A stretch of DNA of 64,000 nt from Delftia tsuruhatensis NBRC 16741 (GCF_001571325.1 NZ_BCTO01000019.1:1-64000), one strand, 5' to 3'; counted from the stretch's first letter, positions 15,918 to 25,342 are shown. A program made the numbers and translations. The notes: generated from the letters alone by a model not told the origin.

Positions 15918-16880
15918 ATGCCCTCCTCCTCCCAGCGCTACACCACCGCGCAGCTCGACGCCATGCGCCAGCGCCACGGTTTCAGCGTGCGCTTTCTCTC
16001 TGCCGTCTCCGAAAGCGATTGCATCTTCGAGGGGCAGGTGCAGGAGCACCAGCTGCCCTCGGGCCTGCAAATGGTCAGCTCCGACATCCGCATCGACCAC
16101 GGCTATGAATCCACATCCGAGCACCCGCGGCGCTTCACCGCCGTGGTCCTGCTGGACGGCCAGGCCGAGCTGCAGTTGCCGGGCGCCCGCCGTGCACTGA
16201 GCGTGACGCGCCATGCGGCGGCGGCATTCTCGTGCGGCGACACCGAGATTCTCAAGGCCACCCATGCCGCAGGCCAGACGGTGCGCGGCTTCAACCTGTC
16301 CATCGAGGCGCCCGAGGCCTGCGCCGATGCCGAACTGGCCGAGCTGCTGCACCAGGCCCTGCGGCAACCCGGCCCGCCGCTGCATGCCTGGTCGCTGCCC
16401 GAGCACCTGGCCGTCTCGCTGCGCCAGCTGCTCGATGGCGTCTGGAGCGGCAGCCTGGCCCGGCTGCACCGCGAAGGCATTGCGCTGCAGCTGCTGGCCT
16501 GCGCACTGCAGGCACATGCGCAGCCGCGGCCTGCGCCCTTGCCGCGCATCCATCCCCGGGACAGGCGCGGCCTGGAGCGCGTACGCGAGTGCATGGATGC
16601 AGCGCCGGGCCAGGCGCACAGCCTGGACGACCTGGCGCGCCTGGCCTGCATGAGCCCGACCACGCTGCGCGAGAAATTCCAGGCCGCCTACGGCCAGACC
16701 GTGTTCGGCTGGCTGCGCGAGCGCCGCATGCAGCTGGCGCGCGAGCGGCTGGCACAGGGCTGGAGCGTGCAGGAAGCGGCCGACTGCGTGGGCTTTCAGC
16801 ACGCCAGCAATTTCGCCACGGCCTTTCGCCAGCGCTTCGGCCACGCGCCCAGCCAAGGCAGCCTGCGTCGCAAACCATAG
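15918..16880 (+). CDS. AraC-family regulator of siderophore uptake (PchR-like)
   Basis: A 320-residue regulator with an N-terminal sensory domain and a C-terminal double helix-turn-helix (SLDDLARLACMSPTTLREKF, then WSVQEAADCVGFQHASNFAT with FRQRFGHAPSQ). The overall pattern resembles PchR-type regulators, which bind Fe-siderophore and activate the cognate receptor gene. A Fur box precedes it and a TonB-dependent receptor follows 68 bases downstream. The ATG at 15918 is preferred over the TTG at 15903. Its inducer is presumably the siderophore taken up by the receptor. Confidence 0.88.
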   Translation: MPSSSQRYTTAQLDAMRQRHGFSVRFLSAVSESDCIFEGQVQEHQLPSGLQMVSSDIRIDHGYESTSEHPRRFTAVVLLDGQAELQLPGARRALSVTRHAAAAFSCGDTEILKATHAAGQTVRGFNLSIEAPEACADAELAELLHQALRQPGPPLHAWSLPEHLAVSLRQLLDGVWSGSLARLHREGIALQLLACALQAHAQPRPAPLPRIHPRDRRGLERVRECMDAAPGQAHSLDDLARLACMSPTTLREKFQAAYGQTVFGWLRERRMQLARERLAQGWSVQEAADCVGFQHASNFATAFRQRFGHAPSQGSLRRKP

Positions 16881-16948
16881 GTCTGGCGTCGCCGGGAACA
16901 GGCGGCGGCGGCGCACATTTCCCACAATCCGGGCTCACGCCCAGGACC

Positions 16949-19177
16949 ATGGAAATGATGAGCATTCGCATTCAAAACCCCGCCCCGCGACACCCCAAAG
17001 GCGCGCGGACCCCGCTGTCCCTGCTGATCTGCGCCCTTTGTGCAGCCCCTGCGCCAGCAGTCTGGGCCGCCGACGAGGACAGGCCCCCTGCCAGGAAAGG
17101 CGACACCGAACTGGGCACCGTCACCGTGCGCGCCGCCGCCGATGCCGGCACCACCGAAGGCACGGCGCGCTACACCAGCGGCGCCACAGGCACGGCCACG
17201 GGCCTGCAACTGTCGGCGCGTGAAACTCCGCAGTCGGTCAGCGTGATCACGCGCCAGCTCATGGACGATGCAGGCCAGCTCACGGTCTCGCAGACGCTGG
17301 AGGCCTCCGCCCCCGGCCTGTCGGTCAGCCGCAGCGACAGCAACCGCTACCAGTTTTCCTCGCGCGGCTTTGGCGTCAGCAACTTCCAGTTCGACGGTCT
17401 GGCCTCGCCCATCAACAGCCTGTGGAACTTCGGCGCCACCGACATGGACACGGCCTTCTACGACCGCGTGGAAATCGTGCGCGGCGCCACGGGCCTGCTC
17501 AATGGCTCGGGCGATCCGTCGGCCACGGTGAACTTCGTGCGCAAGCAGCCGCGCGAGACGGCGGGGGGCCATGCATCGCTGACGCTGGGCCGCTGGAACC
17601 TGCGCCGCGCCGAGGCCGATCTGTCCCTGCCGCTGGACCGCGAAGGCCGCGTGCATGGCCGCGTCGTGGCTGTGCAATCGGACAGCGACAGCTACGTCAG
17701 CCACTTCGGCCAGCGCAGGCAGGGCCTGTACGCCGTGGTCAGCGCGGCCCTGACGCCCGCCACCCGGCTCGTCACCAGCCTCGAATACCAGAAGAACACC
17801 AGTCCCGGCATGGGCGCCGGCTTTCCGCTGTTCCATGCGGACGGCAGCCGCACGGCCTTCGACCGCTCGGTGTCCAACAACACGCGCTGGTCGCATTTCG
17901 GCACAGAGAACACCACGGCCACGCTGGACCTGACGCACCGGCTGGACAACCGCTGGCTGCTGCGCGCCGCCTACAGCCGCAACGACGGCAACTACGACAT
18001 GCGCTACGTCTACCGGGGCGGCGCGCCGGACGCCAGCACCGGCCTGGGCATGGCCAACTCCTTCATCAAGTACCGGGGCGACCGCTCGCGCGACAGCCTG
18101 CACCTCACGGCCAGCGGCCCGGTCGCGCTGTTCGGGCGCCAGCACGAGATTGCCGTGGGCTGGAACCATGTGCGCGACGACATCGACATCCGCCGCTACG
18201 CACCGCTGGGCACGCCGCTTGCCACGGACAACTTCCTCGACTGGCGCAACGGCAGCCTGGCCGAGCCCGGCTGGTCCGACGTCTCCAACGGCGGCGACGA
18301 CAGCCGCATGCGCCAAAGCGGCGGCTATGCCGTGGGGCGCCTGTCGCTGGCCGATGGCTGGACGGCCGTGGCCGGTGCCCGGCTGAGCCGCTGGTCCACG
18401 CGCCAGAACTACTTCGGCAGCCTGCGCGACTACCGCTACAGCAACGAAATCACGCCCTACGCCGGCCTGCTGTGGGACATCGATGCCCGGCACACGGCCT
18501 ACCTGAGCTACACGGAAATCTTCACACCCCAGAACTACCGCGACAAGCAAGGCAGCATCCTGGACCCCGTCACCGGCCAGGCCTTCGAGCTGGGCCTCAA
18601 GGGCTCCTGGCTGCAGGACCGGCTGCAGGGTTCTGCCGCGCTGTTCCAGACCCGCCAGGACAACCTGGCGCAGGACACGGGCGAATTCATCGACGGCACC
18701 ACGGACCAGAAGGCCTACCGGCGAGTCAAGGGCGCCCAGGTGCGCGGCATCGACCTGGAACTCAGCGGCGAGCCGGCCCGGGGCTGGCGCATGGGCGCCA
18801 GCTACACGCACTACACGGCACGCAGCGCCAGCGGCGCCGCCTTCAACACCACGCACCCGCGCAGCCTGGTCAAGCTCACGGCCATGCGCAGCTTCGAGGG
18901 TGCGCTGCAAGGCCTGAGCCTGGGCGGCAACCTGCGCTGGCAAAGCCGCATCTGGCAGAACGTGACCAACCCGCTGCGCCAGAGCGTGCAGGTAGGCCAG
19001 GGCAGCTACCTGGTGGTCAACCTCTCGGCCCACTACCGCCTCGACCCCACCTGGTCGGCCAGCGTGCAGCTCAACAACCTGCTGGACCGCCAGTACTACA
19101 GCCAGATCGGCTTCTACAACCAGGGCTGGTGGGGCGAGCCGCGCAACCTGACGGTGAGCCTGAAGGCGGATTTCTGA
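16949..19177 (+). CDS. TonB-dependent siderophore receptor
   Basis: An outer-membrane receptor of 742 residues (738-739 if a later start is used). It has a signal peptide (LSLLICALCAAPAPAVWAAD), a TonB-box-like ELGTVTVRA, a plug domain (ARETPQSVSVITRQLMDD, and the VEIVRGATGLLNGSGDPSAT region) and a 22-strand barrel ending in the aromatic C-terminus SLKADF. No extra N-terminal STN signalling domain is present, so regulation is by the upstream AraC protein and not by a sigma/anti-sigma pair. Pattern is closest to the FhuE/FpvA/FoxA group. AGGA at 16943 suits starts at 16955 or 16958 better than 16949. No siderophore synthesis genes are near. Confidence 0.92.
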   Translation: MEMMSIRIQNPAPRHPKGARTPLSLLICALCAAPAPAVWAADEDRPPARKGDTELGTVTVRAAADAGTTEGTARYTSGATGTATGLQLSARETPQSVSVITRQLMDDAGQLTVSQTLEASAPGLSVSRSDSNRYQFSSRGFGVSNFQFDGLASPINSLWNFGATDMDTAFYDRVEIVRGATGLLNGSGDPSATVNFVRKQPRETAGGHASLTLGRWNLRRAEADLSLPLDREGRVHGRVVAVQSDSDSYVSHFGQRRQGLYAVVSAALTPATRLVTSLEYQKNTSPGMGAGFPLFHADGSRTAFDRSVSNNTRWSHFGTENTTATLDLTHRLDNRWLLRAAYSRNDGNYDMRYVYRGGAPDASTGLGMANSFIKYRGDRSRDSLHLTASGPVALFGRQHEIAVGWNHVRDDIDIRRYAPLGTPLATDNFLDWRNGSLAEPGWSDVSNGGDDSRMRQSGGYAVGRLSLADGWTAVAGARLSRWSTRQNYFGSLRDYRYSNEITPYAGLLWDIDARHTAYLSYTEIFTPQNYRDKQGSILDPVTGQAFELGLKGSWLQDRLQGSAALFQTRQDNLAQDTGEFIDGTTDQKAYRRVKGAQVRGIDLELSGEPARGWRMGASYTHYTARSASGAAFNTTHPRSLVKLTAMRSFEGALQGLSLGGNLRWQSRIWQNVTNPLRQSVQVGQGSYLVVNLSAHYRLDPTWSASVQLNNLLDRQYYSQIGFYNQGWWGEPRNLTVSLKADF

Positions 19178-19597
19178 GCTGCATCGGCATTGGCGTCGAC
19201 ATGGACATCGGCAATGCCCGCCCCACCCCGGCGCCGTAACGGGCGCCGGCCCATGCCATGGGGCGCATCGTGCACGTCCACGCAGGCGCCGCAAAGCCGC
19301 ATGTTCGCGGGCAGTTGCACGGCAGCGCCGGAGGCGGATTCAGCAGCGGTGCGGTCCTTGCCACAGGCGAGTCCAGGAGCCTTGCGCCGTGATGGCAGGC
19401 GCAATGACGGGCGCATGTCAACGCAATCCTTCTCATTTGCCGAGCAAGGCCGGACAGGTCATTCGCCCGCCGCATGACGTCCTGCCAAAACATTGATTGA
19501 CGTCAAGACAGCCACCGCCCAGCATTGGCCCGCCTGAAAAATCCGCCGCTGGCCCCAGCCGCTGCGCCACCAGAACATCGACAAGGAGACATCCCCC
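19178..19597. other. 420-base non-coding interval with one strong hairpin
   Basis: No frame here looks coding on either strand. The only structure seen is CCGGCGCC (19228-19235) pairing with GGCGCCGG (19242-19249) around GTAACG, an 8-bp perfect stem without a T tract, which may end the receptor transcript. The last 100 bases before 19598 should hold the promoter of the Bug receptor gene, but no convincing boxes are visible. Confidence 0.5.
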
Positions 19598-20593
19598 ATG
19601 CCCCGTACCCTTTCACGCAAGCAATTCCTGCGCGCGGCCGCGCTGCTTGGCGCCACTACGCTGCTGCCCCTGCCCCAGGCCTGGGCGGATGCCTATCCCA
19701 CCCGGCCGGTCAAGCTGGTCGTGCCCTTCGCCCCTGGCGGCAATACCGATGTGCTGGCGCGCATGGTGGCGCAGGGCCTGTCCGAATCGCTGGGCCAGCC
19801 CGTGATCGTGGAAAACATCTCCGGCGCCAACGGCTCCATCGGCGCCAGCCGCGTGGCTTCGGCGGCCAATGATGGCTATACCCTGCTGTTCGGCACGGCC
19901 GGCACCCAGGCCATCAACCAGAGCCTGTACAAGAACCTGAGCGAGAAGAACCTGGGCGATTTCGAATACGTGGCCCTGGTCACCACCATCCCCAACGTGC
20001 TGGTGGTCAACGAGGCGCGCACGCCCGCCAGGACGGTGAAGGACCTGGTGGCACGCGCCGCCGCGCAAAAGACCGGCATGAGCTATGGCTCGCCGGGCAG
20101 CGGCTCCACGGTCCACCTGTCGGGCGAGCTGTTCAAGAGCGCCACCCAGCTGGACATGGTGCATGTGCCCTACAAGGGCAGCGCGCCGGCCCTGACCGAC
20201 CTGCTGGGCGGCCAGATCGATTTCATCTTCGAGAACGTGACGCCCGCCCTGCCCTTCGTGCAGTCGGGCAAGCTCAAGGCCCTGGCCGTGACCTCGGAGC
20301 AGCGCCTGCCCGCCCTGCCCGATGTGCCGACCATGAAGGAAAGCGGCTACCCCGCCTTCGTGACCGGCACCTGGAACGGCGTGCTGGCGCCCAAGGGCAC
20401 GCCGGCAGCCATCGTCAAGCGGCTGGAGGATGCCACGCTCAAGGTGGCGGGCCATGCCGACTTCAAGTCCAAGGTGACGGCGCTGGGCGGCGAAGTGCGC
20501 CTGCTGGACTCCAAGGCCTTCCGCGAATTCACGCGGGCCGAGTACCAGCGCTGGAATGCCATCGTTCAGACGGCGAAGCTGGAGCGGCAATAA
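19598..20593 (+). CDS. Bug (TctC) family periplasmic binding protein
   Basis: A 331-residue secreted substrate-binding protein. The signal peptide (RKQFLRAAALLGATTLLPLPQAWA) has an S-R-K-Q-F-L motif near the Tat pattern, but with RK and not RR. Mature Bug landmarks are YPTRPVKLVVPFAPGGNTDVLAR, MVHVPYKGSAPALTDLLGGQ and AVTSEQRLPALPDVPTMKESG. Bug proteins bind carboxylates or amides and are hugely expanded in Burkholderiales, mostly without a linked TctAB permease, as here. The ligand is unknown. It overlaps the convergent lodB-like gene by 65 bases at the 3' end. Confidence 0.92.
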   Translation: MPRTLSRKQFLRAAALLGATTLLPLPQAWADAYPTRPVKLVVPFAPGGNTDVLARMVAQGLSESLGQPVIVENISGANGSIGASRVASAANDGYTLLFGTAGTQAINQSLYKNLSEKNLGDFEYVALVTTIPNVLVVNEARTPARTVKDLVARAAAQKTGMSYGSPGSGSTVHLSGELFKSATQLDMVHVPYKGSAPALTDLLGGQIDFIFENVTPALPFVQSGKLKALAVTSEQRLPALPDVPTMKESGYPAFVTGTWNGVLAPKGTPAAIVKRLEDATLKVAGHADFKSKVTALGGEVRLLDSKAFREFTRAEYQRWNAIVQTAKLERQ

Positions 20594-21773
20594 CGCCGGC
20601 TCCGGTCTCCGCCTCCGGCGCCCGCTGGCGGCGGGCCCAGAACGTCTCGTTCGCCCAGCGCGGCTCCAGCGCATAGTAGTGCTCGTGATGGCTGCGGTAC
20701 GCGGCGCGTATCGACCGGATCCACGCATCCCAGGCAGGCAACGCACCGGCGTCGCCCGCCAGGCTGCGGCGCACGGCCAGGGCGGCCTCGCTGCCGGTGA
20801 CCAGGCTGTTGAGCAGGCCCTGCGATGCCAGCGGATCGAAGGACAGGCAGGCATCGCCCACGGCCAGCCAATCCTGCCCGCTGGCTGCATCCAGCCATTG
20901 CTCGTGGGCGGCGGCCACCCGCAACGGCTCCAGCACCTGGCTGCCCACGCTGCGCGCGCCCACCAGGGCCGTGCGATCGGCCATGTCCAGCAGATCCGCC
21001 GTGCTGCGCAGGCGGCGGGCTTCGGGCAGGTCGATATCGGTCTGCCAGGCAATCACGCAACTGCCATCAGGCAGATCGGCGCTGTACCACCAGCCTTCGG
21101 CATCCGACTCGATCATGGTGGTGCCTGCATGCTCATGCGATGGCGGCTCCACCCAGGCGTGAAAACAGACCAGGCGGCCGTCGCGGCGGACCTCGGCACC
21201 CGCCTGCCGGGCCACCCGGGCCGCGCGGCCCGTGGCATCGACCACGATGCGGCAGGACAGCTCCAACGGGCCGTGCGCCGGGTCGCCCTGCGCCCTATCG
21301 ATCAGGCAGCGCCAGCGCATGGGCGCGCCCGGTGGCTGGCGCTGCAGGCTGCGCAGCGTGGCGGGCACCAGGCAGGGCACGCCACGGCTGCGCGCAGCCT
21401 CCAGCAGCATGGCGTCGAAGCGCTTGCGGTCCAGGTGCCAGCCCGCGCCATGCGGGTCGAACAGTGCGTCCTGAAAGATGACCTCGGAGCTTCCCCACAG
21501 TGACCGCCGCGACCAGGCAGGACGGTGGCCCTGTGCCGCGAACGCATCCCACACGCCCAGGTCGGACAGAATCACCCGGGCCGCAGCGGGCAGGGTTTCG
21601 CCAATGGCCCGCCCTGCCTGCACGGCGCGTCCTACCAGCGCCACGCGGCAATGCCCTGCCAGTTGCGCGGCAACGGCCGCGCCCGCCGGTCCCGCGCCCA
21701 CGACGAGCACATCCAGTTCATCCGGCAGCGGCGCGGTGGCCATGGCATGCGCAGACATAGACATGGCCGCCAT
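20529..21773 (-). CDS. LodB/GoxB-like FAD-dependent maturase of the quinoprotein oxidase
   Basis: A 414-residue flavoprotein with an N-terminal dinucleotide-binding motif (VLVVGAGPAGAAVAAQLAG), a second FAD region (WLAVGDACLSFDPLASQGL) and the architecture of tryptophan-halogenase/geranylgeranyl-reductase-like monooxygenases. Proteins of this kind (LodB, GoxB) are needed to generate the cysteine tryptophylquinone cofactor of their partner oxidase. It starts directly at the stop codon of the LodA-like gene (TGA then ATG), so the two are a coupled operon. The pairing is the main basis for calling it a maturase and not a general halogenase-like enzyme. Confidence 0.85.
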   Translation of the reverse strand: MAAMSMSAHAMATAPLPDELDVLVVGAGPAGAAVAAQLAGHCRVALVGRAVQAGRAIGETLPAAARVILSDLGVWDAFAAQGHRPAWSRRSLWGSSEVIFQDALFDPHGAGWHLDRKRFDAMLLEAARSRGVPCLVPATLRSLQRQPPGAPMRWRCLIDRAQGDPAHGPLELSCRIVVDATGRAARVARQAGAEVRRDGRLVCFHAWVEPPSHEHAGTTMIESDAEGWWYSADLPDGSCVIAWQTDIDLPEARRLRSTADLLDMADRTALVGARSVGSQVLEPLRVAAAHEQWLDAASGQDWLAVGDACLSFDPLASQGLLNSLVTGSEAALAVRRSLAGDAGALPAWDAWIRSIRAAYRSHHEHYYALEPRWANETFWARRQRAPEAETGAGVIAAPASPSERWHSSAGTRPA

Positions 21774-23675
21774 TCAGCGCGGCAGCACCGGGCCGCGCTG
21801 CGTCAGGGCGCGCAGCTGCTCTTCGTTGTCTGCGTCGAAGGGCTCGATGCGGGGAGGCGCTTCCTGCCCGGCCGGTTGCACGGCAGTCTTGAGCATGTGC
21901 GACGGCGCCGGGGCGATGCGGTTTTCCACCTGCATCACCGGCGGGAAGTCCTTGTCGCCACGCGGGCCCGGCCGATTCTCGATGACGCCCATGTCACCGA
22001 AGTGGCTGATCATGCGGTTGATCTCGCTCTCATAGCCTCCCTCGCCCAGGGTGCGGAACCACGACTCGCGCCGGTTGAAGGCGGCGACACGCTGCTCGCG
22101 CGGCAGTTCGGTATCGATGACCTTTTCATAGGCCTCCTGCGTCAGCACCTGGTTGGGCACGCGGGCCGGCCAGAACGTGGGCAGGTAGGGGTCGTAGCGC
22201 GGGCCGTAGCCGGCGTAGTAGCCGCTGCGGCAGCTGGCGGTGTCGGTCTGCCAGGGAACGGCCATCCAGCGCGTGAGGTCACCGGCCACCTGTGCATACA
22301 GCGGCCCGCTCTCGGACAGCGCCACGGCGGGGGTGAGCCGCGAGCCGTAGAGCTGCAGCTCGGGCGGGTTCTCGGCCGCCTCGCGGATGCGAAATGGCGC
22401 CCGGTACATGCTGGCGTGGCGCATGGGCCAGGTGATCTCGCAACCCGGGTGAAAGGCATCGGCCAGGCAGTCGTCCATGGCGGCATGGTCGAGCATGGTG
22501 GGCTGCTCCTGCAGCGGCACATCGGACAGCTGGGCCGGGTACTTCTGGCCGGGCGTCCAGTCGGAGAGAAAGTGGCCTGCGGCCCACAGGTCCAGCATCC
22601 TCAGCTGCGTGGCCGTCAGCGCCGCATGCTGGCGCGGCGTGTCGGCCGGCGGCACGGCCATGGCGTCGCCATACAGCCAGGGCCAGGGCTGGGGGGATGC
22701 GCCGTCCCGGTCAAAGCGCCGGAAGGCATTGGCCACCTGCTGGCGCAGCTCGGCCCAGGTCGTGCCCGGGCTGTTGAGCCTGGCGATCCACGCCTCGTCA
22801 TCCGCACTGGCGGCGGCACCCCAGCCGAACTGGGCGGCAAAGCCCTTGTTCGCCCACTGCAGGCTGCTCTGGCGCTGGAGTATGGGCAGGATGTGCCGGC
22901 TGAAGGAGACCTGCAGCGGAAACGCAGCCATACCCGAGCGGATGAAAACATCCTCCATCAGGTCCTTCATGGTGCGCACCGACTTCATCTGCGGGCCATA
23001 GTTGGGCGGCGCAACCGTGACCCATGCCGCATCCACCGGCACGGAAACGCCGTCCACGACGACCTTCGCGCGCACCGGGCCGTCGGCCACATCGTCATGC
23101 CAGCCCTCGTTGTTCGCAAACGTGGTGGCCTTGGAGCCATCCACGGAGGCAGAGACGCCACGGCCTCCCAGCACGAGAAGCTGGCCCGTCTTTTCAATGC
23201 GCAATTCGCCCAGATAAACCGGCTTGCCGCAGAAACTACCGCTATCGAATGCCACCGGGGCCGAGCCTTTGGCAATTCGGCGGGCTCCCGGCCGAATTGC
23301 CAGGCTTTTCCGGTCCTTCACCTTGGCATTGCGCAAAATCGTGGGATCGGCCGCTGCGGCTTCAGGCACGTCCAGCGCCAATTGAAATTGATACCAGGCA
23401 GCCTTGGTATTGGCAAGTTCGACTTCCCATTCGATTTCGTCCTGGTCGGCCGTGAGTTCACGCACCACCTCGCCCGCGGCGTTGTAGCCGTAGATGCGAA
23501 AGCGCGCAGCCTGGCGCTTGAGCGCGCCCTGCGCATCACGCAGGCTGCCCGGCGCCATGGGCGGCACATGCATCAGCTCGGGGCCGACATAGTACTCATC
23601 CGGGCTATTGCCAATACGCGCCACACCAATTCCCGGGTGTATGGCAGCACGCACAATGGTGGAGTCGATTCCCAT
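21774..23675 (-). CDS. LodA/GoxA-like cysteine tryptophylquinone amino-acid oxidase
   Basis: A 633-residue protein opening with IVRAAIHPGIGVARIGNS, the hallmark of the LodA/GoxA family of quinoproteins. These oxidise an amino acid (lysine epsilon-amine or glycine) with O2, giving an aldehyde or oxo acid, ammonia and hydrogen peroxide. The likely cofactor pair is Cys412 in FHPGCEITWP and Trp475 in MAVPWQTD, 63 residues apart compared with 65 in LodA. No Sec signal peptide is seen, as in the family. The start at 23675 follows AAAGGG; the longer frame to 23714 lacks a site. The partner maturase gene follows without a gap. The substrate cannot be told from sequence. Confidence 0.88.
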   Translation of the reverse strand: MGIDSTIVRAAIHPGIGVARIGNSPDEYYVGPELMHVPPMAPGSLRDAQGALKRQAARFRIYGYNAAGEVVRELTADQDEIEWEVELANTKAAWYQFQLALDVPEAAAADPTILRNAKVKDRKSLAIRPGARRIAKGSAPVAFDSGSFCGKPVYLGELRIEKTGQLLVLGGRGVSASVDGSKATTFANNEGWHDDVADGPVRAKVVVDGVSVPVDAAWVTVAPPNYGPQMKSVRTMKDLMEDVFIRSGMAAFPLQVSFSRHILPILQRQSSLQWANKGFAAQFGWGAAASADDEAWIARLNSPGTTWAELRQQVANAFRRFDRDGASPQPWPWLYGDAMAVPPADTPRQHAALTATQLRMLDLWAAGHFLSDWTPGQKYPAQLSDVPLQEQPTMLDHAAMDDCLADAFHPGCEITWPMRHASMYRAPFRIREAAENPPELQLYGSRLTPAVALSESGPLYAQVAGDLTRWMAVPWQTDTASCRSGYYAGYGPRYDPYLPTFWPARVPNQVLTQEAYEKVIDTELPREQRVAAFNRRESWFRTLGEGGYESEINRMISHFGDMGVIENRPGPRGDKDFPPVMQVENRIAPAPSHMLKTAVQPAGQEAPPRIEPFDADNEEQLRALTQRGPVLPR

Positions 23676-23772
23676 TTGTCGCCCTTTCAGTTGCTGAGGC
23701 ACTGATTGCAACAAACGGTATCAAAAATGCCGAGACAAAGTTAATTATCGGGAATCGACAATCCATAGCAGG

Positions 23773-23804
23773 GCGCAAATCGATTCATATGAACCCATTT
23801 GCGC
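23773..23804. promoter_or_regulatory. Nested palindrome upstream of the oxidase operon, candidate operator
   Basis: GCGCAAAT (23773-23780) and ATTTGCGC (23797-23804) are perfect inverted arms, and the exact centre is the palindrome TTCATATGAA (23784-23793), with three-base spacers either side. The 32-base dyad is about 100 bases upstream of the LodA-like start and about 50 bases past the rng stop. No T tract follows on the minus strand, so an operator is favoured over a terminator. Confidence 0.55.
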
Positions 23805-23854
23805 AAAAGATGCCGAATCGCTATTGATAATGAATTGGCAAGATAAATACCGGT

Positions 23855-25342
23855 TCACAGCAGCACGATGTCGTACTGCTCCTGTGCCATGGCGGTCTCG
23901 GCCTGCAGCGAGATGGGTTTCTTGATGAAGTCGGACAGGCCGGCCAGGTGCTGGCTTTCCTCGTCCAGGAACATCTCGACCACCTTGGGCGAGGCCACGA
24001 TGCGGAACTCGCGCGGGTTGAACTGGCGCGCCTCGCGCAGGATTTCGCGCAGCACCTCGTAGCAGACGCTGCGCACGGTCTTCACATGGCCCTTGCCCTG
24101 GCAGACAGGGCAGGATTCGCACAGCATGTGGGCCAGCGATTCGCGCGTGCGCTTGCGCGTCATCTCCACCAGGCCCAGCTGCGAGAAGCCACCTGCCATG
24201 GTCTTGACCCGGTCGCGCCCGAGCTGGCGCTTGAATTCGGACAGCACCTCGGCCTGGTGGTCGTCGCGCACCATGTCGATGAAATCCACGATGATGATGC
24301 CGCCCAGGTTGCGCAGGCGCAGCTGGCGCGCGATCTGATGGGCGGCTTCCAGGTTGGTCTTGAAGATGGTGTCGTCGAAGTTGCGCGCGCCCACGTAGCC
24401 GCCGGTATTGACGTCCACCGTGGTCAGCGCCTCTGTCTGGTCCACGATCAAGTAGCCGCCCGACTTGAGGTCCACGCGCCGGCCCAGCGCGCGGGCGATT
24501 TCCTCGTCGATGGCGAACAGATCGAAGATGGGCCGCTCGCCGCGGTAATGCTGCAGCTTGGGCACGGCCGCCGGCATGTACTCCTGCCCGAAGGTCATGA
24601 GCAGGGCGAACTGCTCCTTGGAGTCGATGCGGATGCTCTGGGTGCCTTCGCCCACCAGATCGCGCAGCACGCGCTGCAGCAGGTTCAGGTCCTGGTGCAG
24701 CAGCGACATGGGCGGCAGGCGCACCGAGGCCTCCTTGATGCGGCTCCAGGTCTTGCGCAGGTAGCGGATGTCGTCGGCCAGCTCGGCGTCGCTGGAGTCC
24801 TCGCCATTGGTGCGCAGGATGAAGCCGCCGCCCCCGCCGGTTTCCTTGGTGCCGACCAGGCCCTGCAGCCGGGCGCGCAGCGCGTCGCGCTCGCCCTGCG
24901 GGATTTTCTGCGAGATGCCGATGTGGTCGTCCTGCGGCAGCAGCACCAGCAGGCGTCCCGCAATGCTGATCTGCGTGGACAGGCGCGCGCCCTTGGTGCC
25001 GATCGGATCCTTGATGACCTGCACCATGATGGTCTGGCCCTCGAAAACCTGCTTTTCGATGGGCACGACAGGCATGTCCTTGCGCGCGAACATGGGGGCC
25101 TCGCCCCCTTCCTGCCGCTGCCAGACATCGGCCACGTGCAGGAAGGCCGCGCGCTCCAGGCCGATGTCGATGAAGGCCGACTGCATGCCCGGCAGCACAC
25201 GCGAGACCTTGCCCAGGTACACGTTGCCGACCAGGCCGCGCTCCAGCGGGCGCTCCATGTGCAGTTCCTGGACGGCGCCGTTCTCGATGATGGCCACGCG
25301 CGTTTCCTGTGGCGACCAATTGATCAGAATGTCTTGCTGCAT
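23855..25342 (-). CDS. rng: Ribonuclease G
   Basis: A 495-residue endoribonuclease, close to the usual 489. It has an N-terminal S1 domain (VGNVYLGKVSRVLPGMQSAFIDIG, FLHVADV), the catalytic region with Asp residues in LTTVDVNTGGYVG and IIIVDFIDM, and the zinc-link Cys pair in CESCPVCQGKG. It lacks the long C-terminal scaffold of RNase E. It processes 16S rRNA 5' ends and decays mRNAs. The start at 25342 (MQQDILINWSPQETRVAI) is the family start; about 100 in-frame codons upstream are not family-like and run into maf. It ends the rsfS-rlmH-maf-rng run. Confidence 0.95.
   Translation of the reverse strand: MQQDILINWSPQETRVAIIENGAVQELHMERPLERGLVGNVYLGKVSRVLPGMQSAFIDIGLERAAFLHVADVWQRQEGGEAPMFARKDMPVVPIEKQVFEGQTIMVQVIKDPIGTKGARLSTQISIAGRLLVLLPQDDHIGISQKIPQGERDALRARLQGLVGTKETGGGGGFILRTNGEDSSDAELADDIRYLRKTWSRIKEASVRLPPMSLLHQDLNLLQRVLRDLVGEGTQSIRIDSKEQFALLMTFGQEYMPAAVPKLQHYRGERPIFDLFAIDEEIARALGRRVDLKSGGYLIVDQTEALTTVDVNTGGYVGARNFDDTIFKTNLEAAHQIARQLRLRNLGGIIIVDFIDMVRDDHQAEVLSEFKRQLGRDRVKTMAGGFSQLGLVEMTRKRTRESLAHMLCESCPVCQGKGHVKTVRSVCYEVLREILREARQFNPREFRIVASPKVVEMFLDEESQHLAGLSDFIKKPISLQAETAMAQEQYDIVLL

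Noticed and set aside
16796-19294. A leftward open frame of about 830 codons antisense to the TonB-dependent receptor
   Set aside because: No domain is visible, the composition is skewed to Ala, Val, Gly and His, and the receptor on the other strand is unmistakable.
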